From: CAIVPM01 sp964477265
Lineage (GTDB): Bacteria; Bacteroidota; Bacteroidia; Chitinophagales; Chitinophagaceae
Reading direction: 5' to 3'
Assembly: GCA_964477265.1 (NCBI GenBank)
Contig: CAYZDJ010000023.1
Location: 1-41,792, forward strand
DNA length: 41,792 nucleotides
Under the pieces are notes generated by a model, which saw only the letters and a list, made by a program, of their open reading frames with translations, had not been told where the DNA came from and ran no database searches. The position numbers and the translations under genes are program-made. Every line of letters starts with the position of its first letter. Position 1 is the stretch's first letter. Positions 7,549 to 16,038 of the stretch are shown piece by piece.

Positions 7549-9927
7549 TTATTCAACAACTTTTTCTACCCAAATCATTCTTCCTTCTGAATTCATTCCA
7601 CATAATACTATTCTATATTTTTTAGTTACGTCAGTATTGAAAAAATCAATTTTTATTTTTTTATTAGTTTTATCTGTATAAATATTCGGACTCCAATATA
7701 AAGTTTCTCGTATATCTGTCATTGCTGATGAAAAGTTTTCATAATTAGGATTGTAAAACTCTTTAATACTTGTATAACCTTTTAAATAGTCAAATGACAA
7801 GCCTCTGCTGTAAGCTGGTCTAGTATCACCACCTTTGCGTGTATAAATTGCAATTGCACCACCTTCGCCACCACCAAAGCCACTAAAAAATAATGGCCTA
7901 AATGCTTTTATATAAGCAACCTCATTCATGCTTACAGTGCGTGCAACATCAGCATCAACAGCTATTTGATCTAAGTATATATCTGTTCTTGAACCTCGCC
8001 AAGTAACACTAATTTCGCTTCCAATATCTACGATATTTAAGCCTCCAACTCTGTTTTTTAGAAATTGAAATACATTAAAACTGCTTTGTGCTACAACATC
8101 ATTTATTACATCAAACTGGGCAGCATTTCCTCCAGAAAAAATACCACTTGTATATCCAAAATCAAGGCTGTCAACTGGTCTTCTTTTTCGAGACTTTAAA
8201 ACTATCTCTTCTAATAGTTGATTATTCTTCAGGTATAAATTGTTTTTTTCTGATAGTAATTTCAAATTCTCGTAGTATTTATAATCAAGTAAAATTGACT
8301 TTAGTTTTGCTATTGAAGTCTGTGGGGCAGGATAGTTGTATAAATTATTTGAAAAAACAATCTCAGCTCTGTTATTTAATTTTTTATTATTTAAAAACGA
8401 ATAGGTCAATTTAAGTTTATCAAAGAAAATTAAATTAGGTTGCTCAAATACTCCTTTTTTATTAACAGGAAGTATCAGCTGTTTTTTAATGCTATCCTGG
8501 GTTTCAGCAAAAATTATAATTTCTTGTTCAGGTTGAATGTTATCATTATTAGTTAAAATATTGCCAATTAAATTGATATAGCTTGTGTCTTTTTTATAAA
8601 TAATGTTGGGCAAATTATTATTGAAAATTTTACGCCAATCATATTTTCTCCAACCATGTGTCAGCATTAGCAAATCTAAATGCTGAGCTACGGTTTCATT
8701 ATTTTGCAAGTAATACGCTGGATTATTAATTAATCCCTTAATATCAGATTCTATCAGCATTTGTGTAAAAATATTTACGCTGGAGTCGTAAGATGTATTT
8801 GCATCAGTTATGGATATACTCATCATAGATGGTAAAGAATCCAGTGATTCAACATATATTTCATTTTTGCCTCGTTTATTTAAATTTTTTGATTCAATAC
8901 TCAAACTTACCTGCGATGTATAGTTGTTATTATTAATAAATACAACACGCTCGGCAAGTGGTAAATAGTTTGCATTAAATGCTGTTACCTGTAAAATGCC
9001 AGTTCCAAATTTTTCGTACGGAATTTCAATGTCCTGAAACTCTTTATTAAACAATTTTACTTTAGCTTCATACACTATGTTGTTATTCATAAAGCAAAAC
9101 AAATGAATGATTTTTTTATCGTCGCTGGTAACTAATGGTCTGCTGATTTTTACAAGCAAGTTCTTATCGCTAAAATGTGTTTGCAATGCTATGCCATCAT
9201 CAACAACTTTTGGTATCTGCGTTGTTCTTTGAATATTAGTTATTGTATCTTGCCAATAGGCAATATATGTTTCATTAATATCAGGATTGCTTAAATATAT
9301 CTGTCCCATTCCATCATGTTCAGCAGTAAATGAATCAACAATTTTACCTGAAGCAGTTTTAACAATACCTTTAACATATATAGGATCTTGATTTTGGGTG
9401 CTTGCTTTAAATGCTACATAACTGCTTATATTATTAATAATTTCGCCACCTTCAGGAAAGAATGTTAGTGAAGTATTTATTTGTCTTGACTTTTGTAAAC
9501 TATTTTTACTTTGAAAAATATCGATACTTTTTTTATACAAAAAATTCGAATCAAAATTCAGCATCCAACTTGTGTATGCCTTTAAATGCAATGACGAACC
9601 TTTGTAAATACTATCAATAACAAATTGTCCATTTGTAGAAGATTGTATAATGGGAAACGCTTGATGTTGAATTAATTTTCCACTATCATTATACCAATCA
9701 GCATAAAAATTTTTGCTAATATTGGATGGCAAGTTGCCTTCTTTTAAATAGGCTTTAAACCATATTGTTTCTCCACCTTTATAAACTGTTTTATCAAAAT
9801 GGATATATATTTTTTCTTGCCCATAATCATTGGCTATAATAGATAGAATACTGTCTTTTTCCTGGCTATAAGTTGCTTTGCTGCCCAATAAAAATAAAAA
9901 ACAAATAGATAAGGCTTTGTTAATCAT
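7549..9927 (-). CDS. MG2-like / TonB-receptor plug-domain protein, paralogue 2
   Basis: Tandem paralogue of the gene at 5054-7438, with the same layout: signal peptide (ending near ATYSQ), MG2-like region (IYIHFDKTVYKGGETIWFKAY), FFPEGGEII segment, and plug-like C-terminal third (SSFNVFQFLKNRVGGLNI, VTWRGS, GGAIAIYTRKGG). I place the start at the ATG at 9927, giving 792 residues; a TTG two codons upstream is less likely. Identity with paralogue 1 is very high over the first 130 residues and lower in the middle, as expected of an old duplication with a constrained N-terminus. The 110-base gap between the two contains no recognisable terminator, so they may be co-transcribed. Confidence 0.75.
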   Translation of the reverse strand: MINKALSICFLFLLGSKATYSQEKDSILSIIANDYGQEKIYIHFDKTVYKGGETIWFKAYLKEGNLPSNISKNFYADWYNDSGKLIQHQAFPIIQSSTNGQFVIDSIYKGSSLHLKAYTSWMLNFDSNFLYKKSIDIFQSKNSLQKSRQINTSLTFFPEGGEIINNISSYVAFKASTQNQDPIYVKGIVKTASGKIVDSFTAEHDGMGQIYLSNPDINETYIAYWQDTITNIQRTTQIPKVVDDGIALQTHFSDKNLLVKISRPLVTSDDKKIIHLFCFMNNNIVYEAKVKLFNKEFQDIEIPYEKFGTGILQVTAFNANYLPLAERVVFINNNNYTSQVSLSIESKNLNKRGKNEIYVESLDSLPSMMSISITDANTSYDSSVNIFTQMLIESDIKGLINNPAYYLQNNETVAQHLDLLMLTHGWRKYDWRKIFNNNLPNIIYKKDTSYINLIGNILTNNDNIQPEQEIIIFAETQDSIKKQLILPVNKKGVFEQPNLIFFDKLKLTYSFLNNKKLNNRAEIVFSNNLYNYPAPQTSIAKLKSILLDYKYYENLKLLSEKNNLYLKNNQLLEEIVLKSRKRRPVDSLDFGYTSGIFSGGNAAQFDVINDVVAQSSFNVFQFLKNRVGGLNIVDIGSEISVTWRGSRTDIYLDQIAVDADVARTVSMNEVAYIKAFRPLFFSGFGGGEGGAIAIYTRKGGDTRPAYSRGLSFDYLKGYTSIKEFYNPNYENFSSAMTDIRETLYWSPNIYTDKTNKKIKIDFFNTDVTKKYRIVLCGMNSEGRMIWVEKVVE

Positions 9928-10011
9928 ATTCAAATATGCAACTTAATGATAATGTAAGCAACTTAAAATTTGTTTTATGTTTAAAATGTGTAACCTTAAT
10001 TTGCAGCCATT

Positions 10012-10938
10012 ATGCAAAAACAAATTATTTGTATTGGGGCAGCTTTGGTAGATGAATTATATAGTGCAAGTGCACCCATGTTATTGGCTACAACCAATGA
10101 AGCAACTGTGCATCGTAGTGCAGGTGGTGTAAGTAGAAATGTTGCACATCAATTAGCTTTGTTAGGTTTGCCAGTGCAGTTAATTAGTGTTTTTGGTAAT
10201 GATGGAGAAGGCGATTGGCTGAAAACAATTTGTGATTACAGCAATATAAAGTTAGATGCTGCAATTACCACACATTCTTTAACAGGAAAATATACTGGCA
10301 TTTTAAATTTTGATAAAAGCTTGTTTACTGCACTTATTACTAATGCAGAGCTTGATTTAATTACACCACAACATTTACAAACACACGAAACTTTGTTAGG
10401 CAATGCTGCTGTTATTGTTGCAGATGCCAATATTAGCGTGGCTTCTGTTGAATGGCTTGCACAGTTTTGCAGTGCAAATAAAATTCCATTTGTTATAGAA
10501 CCTGTAAGTGTGCCCCCAGCTGCAAAGTTTAGTAATGCAGATTTAAAAGGCGTTTATATGCTTACACCAAATGAAGATGAACTGCCTGCTTTATGTACCA
10601 ATAAAAATTATACAACCATTCAGCAGCAAGCTGAAGAATTGTTGAACAGGGGAGTTGAAAAAGTATGGTTGCATAGTGGTGCTGCTGGCAGTACTTTGTT
10701 TACAAAAGAAAAAACTGTTCATTTAAATGCACCAAATGTAAGCAATATAAAAGATGTTACTGGTGCTGGAGATGGTAGCTTAAGTGGTTTTATATTGGCA
10801 CAATACCTTGGTAAAACAGACGAGGAAAGTCTAAAAATTGCACATACTTTAAGTGCCGAAATTTTGCAGGTAAATGGTGCAATTGCTACACATATTAAAC
10901 AAGATGAGTTGCTGAATTTGGTAAGCAAGTATTATTAG
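10012..10938 (+). CDS. PfkB-family kinase, pseudouridine-kinase-like
   Basis: A 308-residue cytoplasmic ribokinase-fold sugar kinase. The N-terminal pattern GGVSRNVAHQLALLG and the C-terminal DVTGAGDGSLSGF (catalytic base Asp254) are PfkB signatures. The middle segment VIVADANISVASVEWL followed by FVIEPVS resembles E. coli pseudouridine kinase PsuK (YeiC), which phosphorylates pseudouridine to pseudouridine 5'-phosphate. No psuG glycosidase or nucleoside transporter is nearby, so substrate assignment rests on that motif alone; adenosine- or ribokinase-like activity remains possible. The ATG start is preceded by a TTAATTTG box ending eight bases upstream, so the mRNA leader may be very short. 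Confidence 0.8.
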   Translation: MQKQIICIGAALVDELYSASAPMLLATTNEATVHRSAGGVSRNVAHQLALLGLPVQLISVFGNDGEGDWLKTICDYSNIKLDAAITTHSLTGKYTGILNFDKSLFTALITNAELDLITPQHLQTHETLLGNAAVIVADANISVASVEWLAQFCSANKIPFVIEPVSVPPAAKFSNADLKGVYMLTPNEDELPALCTNKNYTTIQQQAEELLNRGVEKVWLHSGAAGSTLFTKEKTVHLNAPNVSNIKDVTGAGDGSLSGFILAQYLGKTDEESLKIAHTLSAEILQVNGAIATHIKQDELLNLVSKYY

Positions 10939-10982
10939 TAATATCTTAACTTTTTAATTCTACTTTGGTTGGCTAAATCAAA

Positions 10983-10990
10983 TAAGTTTG
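10983..10990 (+). promoter_or_regulatory. Candidate -7 box of the Ig-like lipoprotein gene
   Basis: TAAGTTTG fits TAnnTTTG exactly. It lies 8 bases before the ATG at 10999, which would put transcription start at or next to the start codon. No good TTG lies 19 bases upstream (a TTTG is 15 bases away), so this is a half-match. Confidence 0.4.
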
Positions 10991-10998
10991 CAGCAATA

Positions 10999-12390
10999 AT
11001 GAATTGCAAATTTTCTACTATTCGTCAGCTTTTGGGTTTACTTACAACTACAATTTTTTTTTGTAGTTGTGCCAATATTATTCCACCAAGTGGTGGTGCA
11101 AAAGATACGCTTGCTCCGGTTTTAATAAGCTCGTTTCCTAAAGATTCTTCCTTAAACTTTAATGCAAAAAAAATTACATTAACCTTTAATGAATATGTTG
11201 AAGCTAAAGACATTCAACAAAATATAATTGTAAATCCTTTACCCAAAAACCAACCTATTGTTGACTATAAATTACAAAATGTTTTTGTAACACTGAAGGA
11301 TAGTTTGGAGCCCAATACTACTTACACAATCAATTTTGGTAATGCTATTAAAGATGTAAATGAAAGCAATCCTGCAAAGAATAAAACCTATACTTTTAGT
11401 ACAGGAAAATACATTGACAGTAACACAATTAGTGGCAATGTTGTACTGGCAAATAATGGAAAAATTGATACCACTTTAACAGCAGTTTTATATGCAAATT
11501 TGGATGATACAGCAATATTGAAGCAAAAGCCAAGATACCTTGTAACGCTTGATGGTAAAGGTTTTTTTAAATTTACAAATTTGCCAGCTGCTACATTTAA
11601 TTTATTTGTTTTACCAAATGATTACAGCAAAAAATATGATGACAGCACCAAGCTGTTTGCTTTTTTAAACAAGCCAATTCATACAGGCGACTCAGTAAAG
11701 AATTATACTTTATATGCTTATAGAGAAGCAGAAGTTGAGGAAAAAAAGCAAGTTCAAAAACCAGTTGAAGATAAAAATAAAATGCCTGAAAAATTAAAAT
11801 TTACTACAAACATTGTGAATAACAGATACGATATTTTAGATACAGCTTTGATATTATCGTTCAATAAAAAAATTAAAGTAAGCGACTTTAAAAACATACA
11901 ACTTACCGATACAAATTATATAGCCATTAAAGATTATGCCATAGCCATTGATAGCAATAAAACGCAGGTTATTATAAAAAATAATTTTGCATTAGGGGCA
12001 AAATATTTTATAGTTATTAATAAAGATGGAGTTACTGACACCCTGAATAATGTACTTTCAAAATCAGACACAATAAGGTTTTCAACGTTTGAAGAAAAGG
12101 ATTATGGTAATATAAAAGTAAGAACAAATCAAAAAACTGATAATGCAGTTTTACAAATTATAAGTAATGGAAAATTGTTTGCTTCGTTGCCATTTACTTC
12201 AAACGCAATATATAAAAAACTATTTAAGCCTGGCGATTATGAGCTAAGGATTTTGCTTGATGAAAATAAAAATGGTATATGGGATGCAGGCAATTACAAG
12301 CAAAAAAAGCAGCCTGAAAAAGTGATAGCTTTAACAACAAAACTTTTGGTAAAAGCTAACTGGGATAATGAAGTTGAAATAAGCTGGTAA
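10999..12390 (+). CDS. Ig-like (Big_5) domain lipoprotein
   Basis: A predicted outer-membrane or periplasmic lipoprotein of 463 residues. The signal peptide ends in FCSCA with candidate lipidated Cys24. Just after it comes PPSGGAKDTLAPVL and then FNAKKITLTFNEYVE, the start of a bacterial Ig-like (Big_5) domain common near the N-terminus of such Bacteroidota lipoproteins. A second beta-rich half contains a similar segment (DTALILSFNKKIKVSDF), and the C-terminus has the DENKNGIWDAG pattern also usual in this family. A TTG at 10969 would add ten residues but would place the -7 box inside the coding region and spoil the signal peptide, so I prefer the ATG. The function is unknown. Confidence 0.8.
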   Translation: MNCKFSTIRQLLGLLTTTIFFCSCANIIPPSGGAKDTLAPVLISSFPKDSSLNFNAKKITLTFNEYVEAKDIQQNIIVNPLPKNQPIVDYKLQNVFVTLKDSLEPNTTYTINFGNAIKDVNESNPAKNKTYTFSTGKYIDSNTISGNVVLANNGKIDTTLTAVLYANLDDTAILKQKPRYLVTLDGKGFFKFTNLPAATFNLFVLPNDYSKKYDDSTKLFAFLNKPIHTGDSVKNYTLYAYREAEVEEKKQVQKPVEDKNKMPEKLKFTTNIVNNRYDILDTALILSFNKKIKVSDFKNIQLTDTNYIAIKDYAIAIDSNKTQVIIKNNFALGAKYFIVINKDGVTDTLNNVLSKSDTIRFSTFEEKDYGNIKVRTNQKTDNAVLQIISNGKLFASLPFTSNAIYKKLFKPGDYELRILLDENKNGIWDAGNYKQKKQPEKVIALTTKLLVKANWDNEVEISW

Positions 12391-12440
12391 TTTTATTTTC
12401 TTAAAAAAACATTACTATTTAACATTAAAATTAGTTCGTA

Positions 12441-12535
12441 TAAACCTCTGTGTAAAATCACTGTTATCTCTGTGGTAAAATGGAAAACTAACCACAGGAG
12501 GACGCTAAGTTTTTCACAGAGAAACACAGAGAAAT
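12441..12535. repeat. CACAGAG-type dispersed inverted repeat, copy A
   Basis: Imperfect inverted repeat. The inner arms are CTGTGGT / ACCACAG around a 14-base loop; the outer arms are CCTCTGTG and a doubled CACAGAG. It shares GTTATCTCTGTGGT and TCACAGAGAAA-ACAGAG with the copy at 24773-24851. It lies wholly in the gap before the adhesin gene. No open reading frame is associated with it. Confidence 0.6.
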
Positions 12536-12594
12536 TTATTTTTGAAAAGACTTCTAAAAAATTTACAACAACTTTGCAGTATAGAATTCATTTA

Positions 12595-15500
12595 ATGAAT
12601 AGAGTATTATTGATAATGGTTTTTGTGTGCTGTGGTTTAGTTTCTAAATCGCAAAATGCTACATTTATTATTTTAGACAATACCAAAAACCTTTATAAAG
12701 TAACTATAGGTGCAAGTGGTTGTACCAGCACATTTTTAAGTTTTTGCACCAACTTTACAGGCACACCTTTATCTATTGCATTAGATGGAAATATTTTATA
12801 TGTTGCCGATAACAAAGGTTTTTTGTATAAAAATACTTTAGGTATTAATGGTACACTGGGCAACTGTACCAAGCTTGGCAGTTTTCCTATTACTGCGGGT
12901 ATTTATGGATTAACAGTAGGCAATGGAGGTATTGTATATGCTGCAACTGGTAGCAGCATTGAAACATACAACCCTGCAACAAATGCCTTTGCAACTTTGG
13001 GTACTATGCCATCTCAATGGACAATTGGTGGCGATTTAATATTTTATAAAAGCAAATTATACGAAGCTGTAAAAGTGGGTGCATCGGGTACCAATGCTTT
13101 AATTGAAATTGATTTAACCAATGTTGCCAACAGCAGTTTGTACATGAATTTTAATGCAGGTACAAGTGTATTTGGTTTTGCAAGTGTTACTGTGCCTTGC
13201 CAAAACAACCAGGCTTACGCATTAAGCAGCAATGGAAATACCACAGATATTTTTGCTGTGGATATGACCAATAAAACGCAAGCCAGCAATATATTTTGCA
13301 CATTAAATTATAATGTATATGATGCTGCAAGTATTGCAGAAACACAAAGTGCCACACCACCTGTAACTGTGCCTTTAAGCTATAGTAGCTGCACACAAGT
13401 TACATATTTGGGTAATGTTTATACAACAAGCACTAATGTGAAAGACACTGTAAAAAGCGTACAGGGTTGCGATAGTATTTATCATGATGTTACTATAACT
13501 ATTGGAAGCAACATTGCTACTACACAAACATTAAATTTAAGTGGTTGCAATAATGTTGTATATAAAGGCAACACTTACACAACAAACACAACATTAAAAG
13601 ATACAGTTAAAAGCCTTATGGGTTGTGGCGATAGTATTTACAATGTAATAAATATTAGTCTTATAACACCAAAAAATGATACAATTAATTTGTTTGATTG
13701 CAAAGCTGTGCTATATAAAGGCAATACTTATACTTATCCAACTATTATAAGGGATACTTTAAAAGCTATTGGAGGTTGTGATAGTATTTATAATGTAGCG
13801 AATATTAGCATTGGAAAAAGGACTGAATATGCGTACATAACAAATTATGGTGATAGTTCCATACAAGTAATTAATATCAAAACAAATCAAATTGTAGCAA
13901 TAATAAAAGTTGGAGATAGACCAGATGGTATATGTATAAGTCCAGATGGAAAAAGGGCATATGTAAGTAATTGGAGTAGCAGTACTGTCAGTGTAATCAA
14001 TACTCAAAAAAATATTGTAATAACTAATATTCCCGTAGGCTATCAGCCAATTGGGATATGTGTTAGTATCGATGGAACAAAAGTATATGTAGCTAACCAA
14101 TTCAGTAATACAGTCAGTGTTATAAGCACATTGACAAATCAACTAATAAATAATATTAATGTTGGTAATCAGCCCATAGGGGTTTGTGCTAGTCCTGATG
14201 GAACCAAACTATATGTTTCTAATTGGAGCGATAATAATATAAGTATAATAAACACTTCAAATAATACTGTAGTGGGGACAATACAAGTGGGCAATGGTCC
14301 TTTTGGAATAAACGTTAGTCCTAATGGGGCAAAAATATATGTAACTAATAATAGTGATAATAGTTTAAGTATTATCAATGCTTTCAACAATATGGTAATT
14401 GCAACCATACCACTTGGCATAAAACCTAGGTGGATAGCTACAAATCAAAATACGAATAGCGTTTATGTAAGTAATGATACCAATTATATAAGCGTGATTG
14501 ATTTTTCAACCAATAATGTAATCGCAACAATCAAAGTTGGAAATAATCCTTGTGGTATAAGTACAAACTTTAATGGAAGTAAAGTATATGTACTCAATTA
14601 TAACGATTATACATTAAGCATAATTGATGCAGCTAGTAATGTGGTATTATCAACATCTTTAGTTGGTAACTGGCCTATGTCATTGGGTAATTTTATTGCT
14701 AATGTACCCGATACAACAACTACAAACTTGCAAAATTTTAGCGACTGCAAATTTATTACTTATGGAGGCAATACTTATATCGCTTCAACAGTTTTAAGAG
14801 ACACTGTTAAAAGCTATCAAGGTTGTGATAGTGTTTACAATGTTGTAAATATTATAGTCAATTCTTCAATCACCAATACCAAAACTATTACAAGCTGCAA
14901 AGCCATTGTTTACAATGGTTCTACTTATAACACCTCAACAATTTTAAGAGACACAGTTAAAAGTTTTCAAGGTTGCGACAGTATTTATAATGTTGTAAAT
15001 ATTAACATCAATCCAATAATTGCAACAACAAATACAAAAACCTTCACAAGCTGCAAAGCCATTGTTTACAATGGTTCTACCTATAGCACATCAACAATTT
15101 TAAAAGACACAGTTAAAAGTTTTCAAGGTTGTGATAGCATTTATAATATTATAAACATTAACATCAATCCAGTAATCACAAAAACATATAATACAAGTTT
15201 AAGTGGCTGCAATATTGTAAACTACTTGGGTCATATTTATACTTCATCAACCATAGTAAGCGATACAGTTAAAAGTTTTTATGGCTGCGATAGTATTTAT
15301 AACAACACTGCTATAAATGTTACTCACATTAATCCAGTAATTATTGCAGATACAATTAGTGGTTGCGATACTACTTTTTATAATGGTATTATTTATACTT
15401 CATCAGCTATTTTGCAAAGCACTGTAAAATCATACCAGGGTTGCGATAGTGTTTACAGTATTCATAATATTAATGTATATCCAAGCCCAAAAGTTGTTGG

Positions 15501-15984
15501 TAGCAACAATGTAAATATATTGCCAAATGCTTCTGTGGTATTGCATCCTATTGTTTCCAATGCAAGTTTATTCAATTGGACTCCTGCAATTTATTTAAAC
15601 AATCCAACTATTCAAAATCCTACTTGCACACCACAAAAAGACACTACTTATAAAATAGTTGTAAGCAATAAAAATGGTTGCAAAGATTCAAGCTATATAA
15701 AAGTAACTGTGATAAAGCAACTCAATATTCCAAATGTTTTTTCTCCAAATAATGATGGTATAAATGATACCTGGGTAATTGATGGCTTACAAACCTACAA
15801 ACAAAGCACAGTGCAGGTTTTCAATAGATGGGGGCAAAAAGTATTTAATAGTTTTTTTGGTAGCTACAAGCCTTGGGATGGAATGTACAAAGGCAATCTT
15901 TTACCACTTGGAGTATATTATTATATAATAAAATTATCTCCAGATGCACCTGTAATTTCTGGTGTTATTACCATTTTAAAATAA
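12595..15984 (+). CDS. Type IX-secreted adhesin with YVTN beta-propeller and cysteine repeats
   Basis: A 1129-residue extracellular protein. Signal peptide at about 1-20 (MNRVLLIMVFVCCGLVSKSQ). Residues 20-255 are beta-rich and unassigned. Three cysteine repeats follow (about 262-402; SC/GC...Y-GN-Y-T-T...DTVKS...GCDSIY). Residues 412-705 hold seven units of about 42 residues of the YVTN family (YVSNWSSSTVSVINT, VYVANQFSNTVSVIST and so on), enough for a closed seven-bladed propeller. Five more cysteine repeats span about 715-962, then a linker. The last 90 residues are a CHU_C-type sorting domain (NVFSPNNDGINDTW, VQVFNRWGQKVF, WDGMYKGN). I start at the ATG at 12595; the GTG upstream at 12472 lies in a dispersed repeat and gives no signal peptide. 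A role in surface adhesion is inferred. Confidence 0.88.
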   Translation: MNRVLLIMVFVCCGLVSKSQNATFIILDNTKNLYKVTIGASGCTSTFLSFCTNFTGTPLSIALDGNILYVADNKGFLYKNTLGINGTLGNCTKLGSFPITAGIYGLTVGNGGIVYAATGSSIETYNPATNAFATLGTMPSQWTIGGDLIFYKSKLYEAVKVGASGTNALIEIDLTNVANSSLYMNFNAGTSVFGFASVTVPCQNNQAYALSSNGNTTDIFAVDMTNKTQASNIFCTLNYNVYDAASIAETQSATPPVTVPLSYSSCTQVTYLGNVYTTSTNVKDTVKSVQGCDSIYHDVTITIGSNIATTQTLNLSGCNNVVYKGNTYTTNTTLKDTVKSLMGCGDSIYNVINISLITPKNDTINLFDCKAVLYKGNTYTYPTIIRDTLKAIGGCDSIYNVANISIGKRTEYAYITNYGDSSIQVINIKTNQIVAIIKVGDRPDGICISPDGKRAYVSNWSSSTVSVINTQKNIVITNIPVGYQPIGICVSIDGTKVYVANQFSNTVSVISTLTNQLINNINVGNQPIGVCASPDGTKLYVSNWSDNNISIINTSNNTVVGTIQVGNGPFGINVSPNGAKIYVTNNSDNSLSIINAFNNMVIATIPLGIKPRWIATNQNTNSVYVSNDTNYISVIDFSTNNVIATIKVGNNPCGISTNFNGSKVYVLNYNDYTLSIIDAASNVVLSTSLVGNWPMSLGNFIANVPDTTTTNLQNFSDCKFITYGGNTYIASTVLRDTVKSYQGCDSVYNVVNIIVNSSITNTKTITSCKAIVYNGSTYNTSTILRDTVKSFQGCDSIYNVVNININPIIATTNTKTFTSCKAIVYNGSTYSTSTILKDTVKSFQGCDSIYNIINININPVITKTYNTSLSGCNIVNYLGHIYTSSTIVSDTVKSFYGCDSIYNNTAINVTHINPVIIADTISGCDTTFYNGIIYTSSAILQSTVKSYQGCDSVYSIHNINVYPSPKVVGSNNVNILPNASVVLHPIVSNASLFNWTPAIYLNNPTIQNPTCTPQKDTTYKIVVSNKNGCKDSSYIKVTVIKQLNIPNVFSPNNDGINDTWVIDGLQTYKQSTVQVFNRWGQKVFNSFFGSYKPWDGMYKGNLLPLGVYYYIIKLSPDAPVISGVITILK
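14890..15170 (+). repeat. Recently duplicated coding repeat unit
   Basis: Two 125-base blocks, 14890-15014 and 15046-15170, differ at about 10 positions (about 92% identical) with a 156-base period. They encode adjacent cysteine repeats of the adhesin (SCKAIVYNGSTY...GCDSIYN). The neighbouring units are much more diverged, so this pair duplicated or was converted recently. Confidence 0.85.
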
Positions 15985-16038
15985 CTACTTGCTGAAGTCA
16001 ATTTCTCTGCAACTTTAAAACCGAAACTTGTATTGTAT

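Noticed and set aside
8088..8414. 108-codon open frame on the plus strand
   Set aside because: It is antisense to the MG2/plug paralogue 2; composition is not protein-like.
10969..10998. TTG start for the Ig-like lipoprotein
   Set aside because: It would place a TAAGTTTG -7 box inside the gene and lengthen the signal peptide unnaturally.
12472..12594. N-terminal extension of the adhesin from a GTG start
   Set aside because: It lies in dispersed repeat A and would bury the signal peptide that begins at the ATG at 12595.
13759..14142. 127-codon open frame on the minus strand
   Set aside because: It is antisense to the YVTN propeller repeats, and its repetitive composition follows from the coding strand.
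13380..15480. Regularly spaced repeats as a CRISPR array
   Set aside because: The repeats are in-frame protein repeats of changing sequence with no constant spacer-repeat pattern; no cas genes are present.
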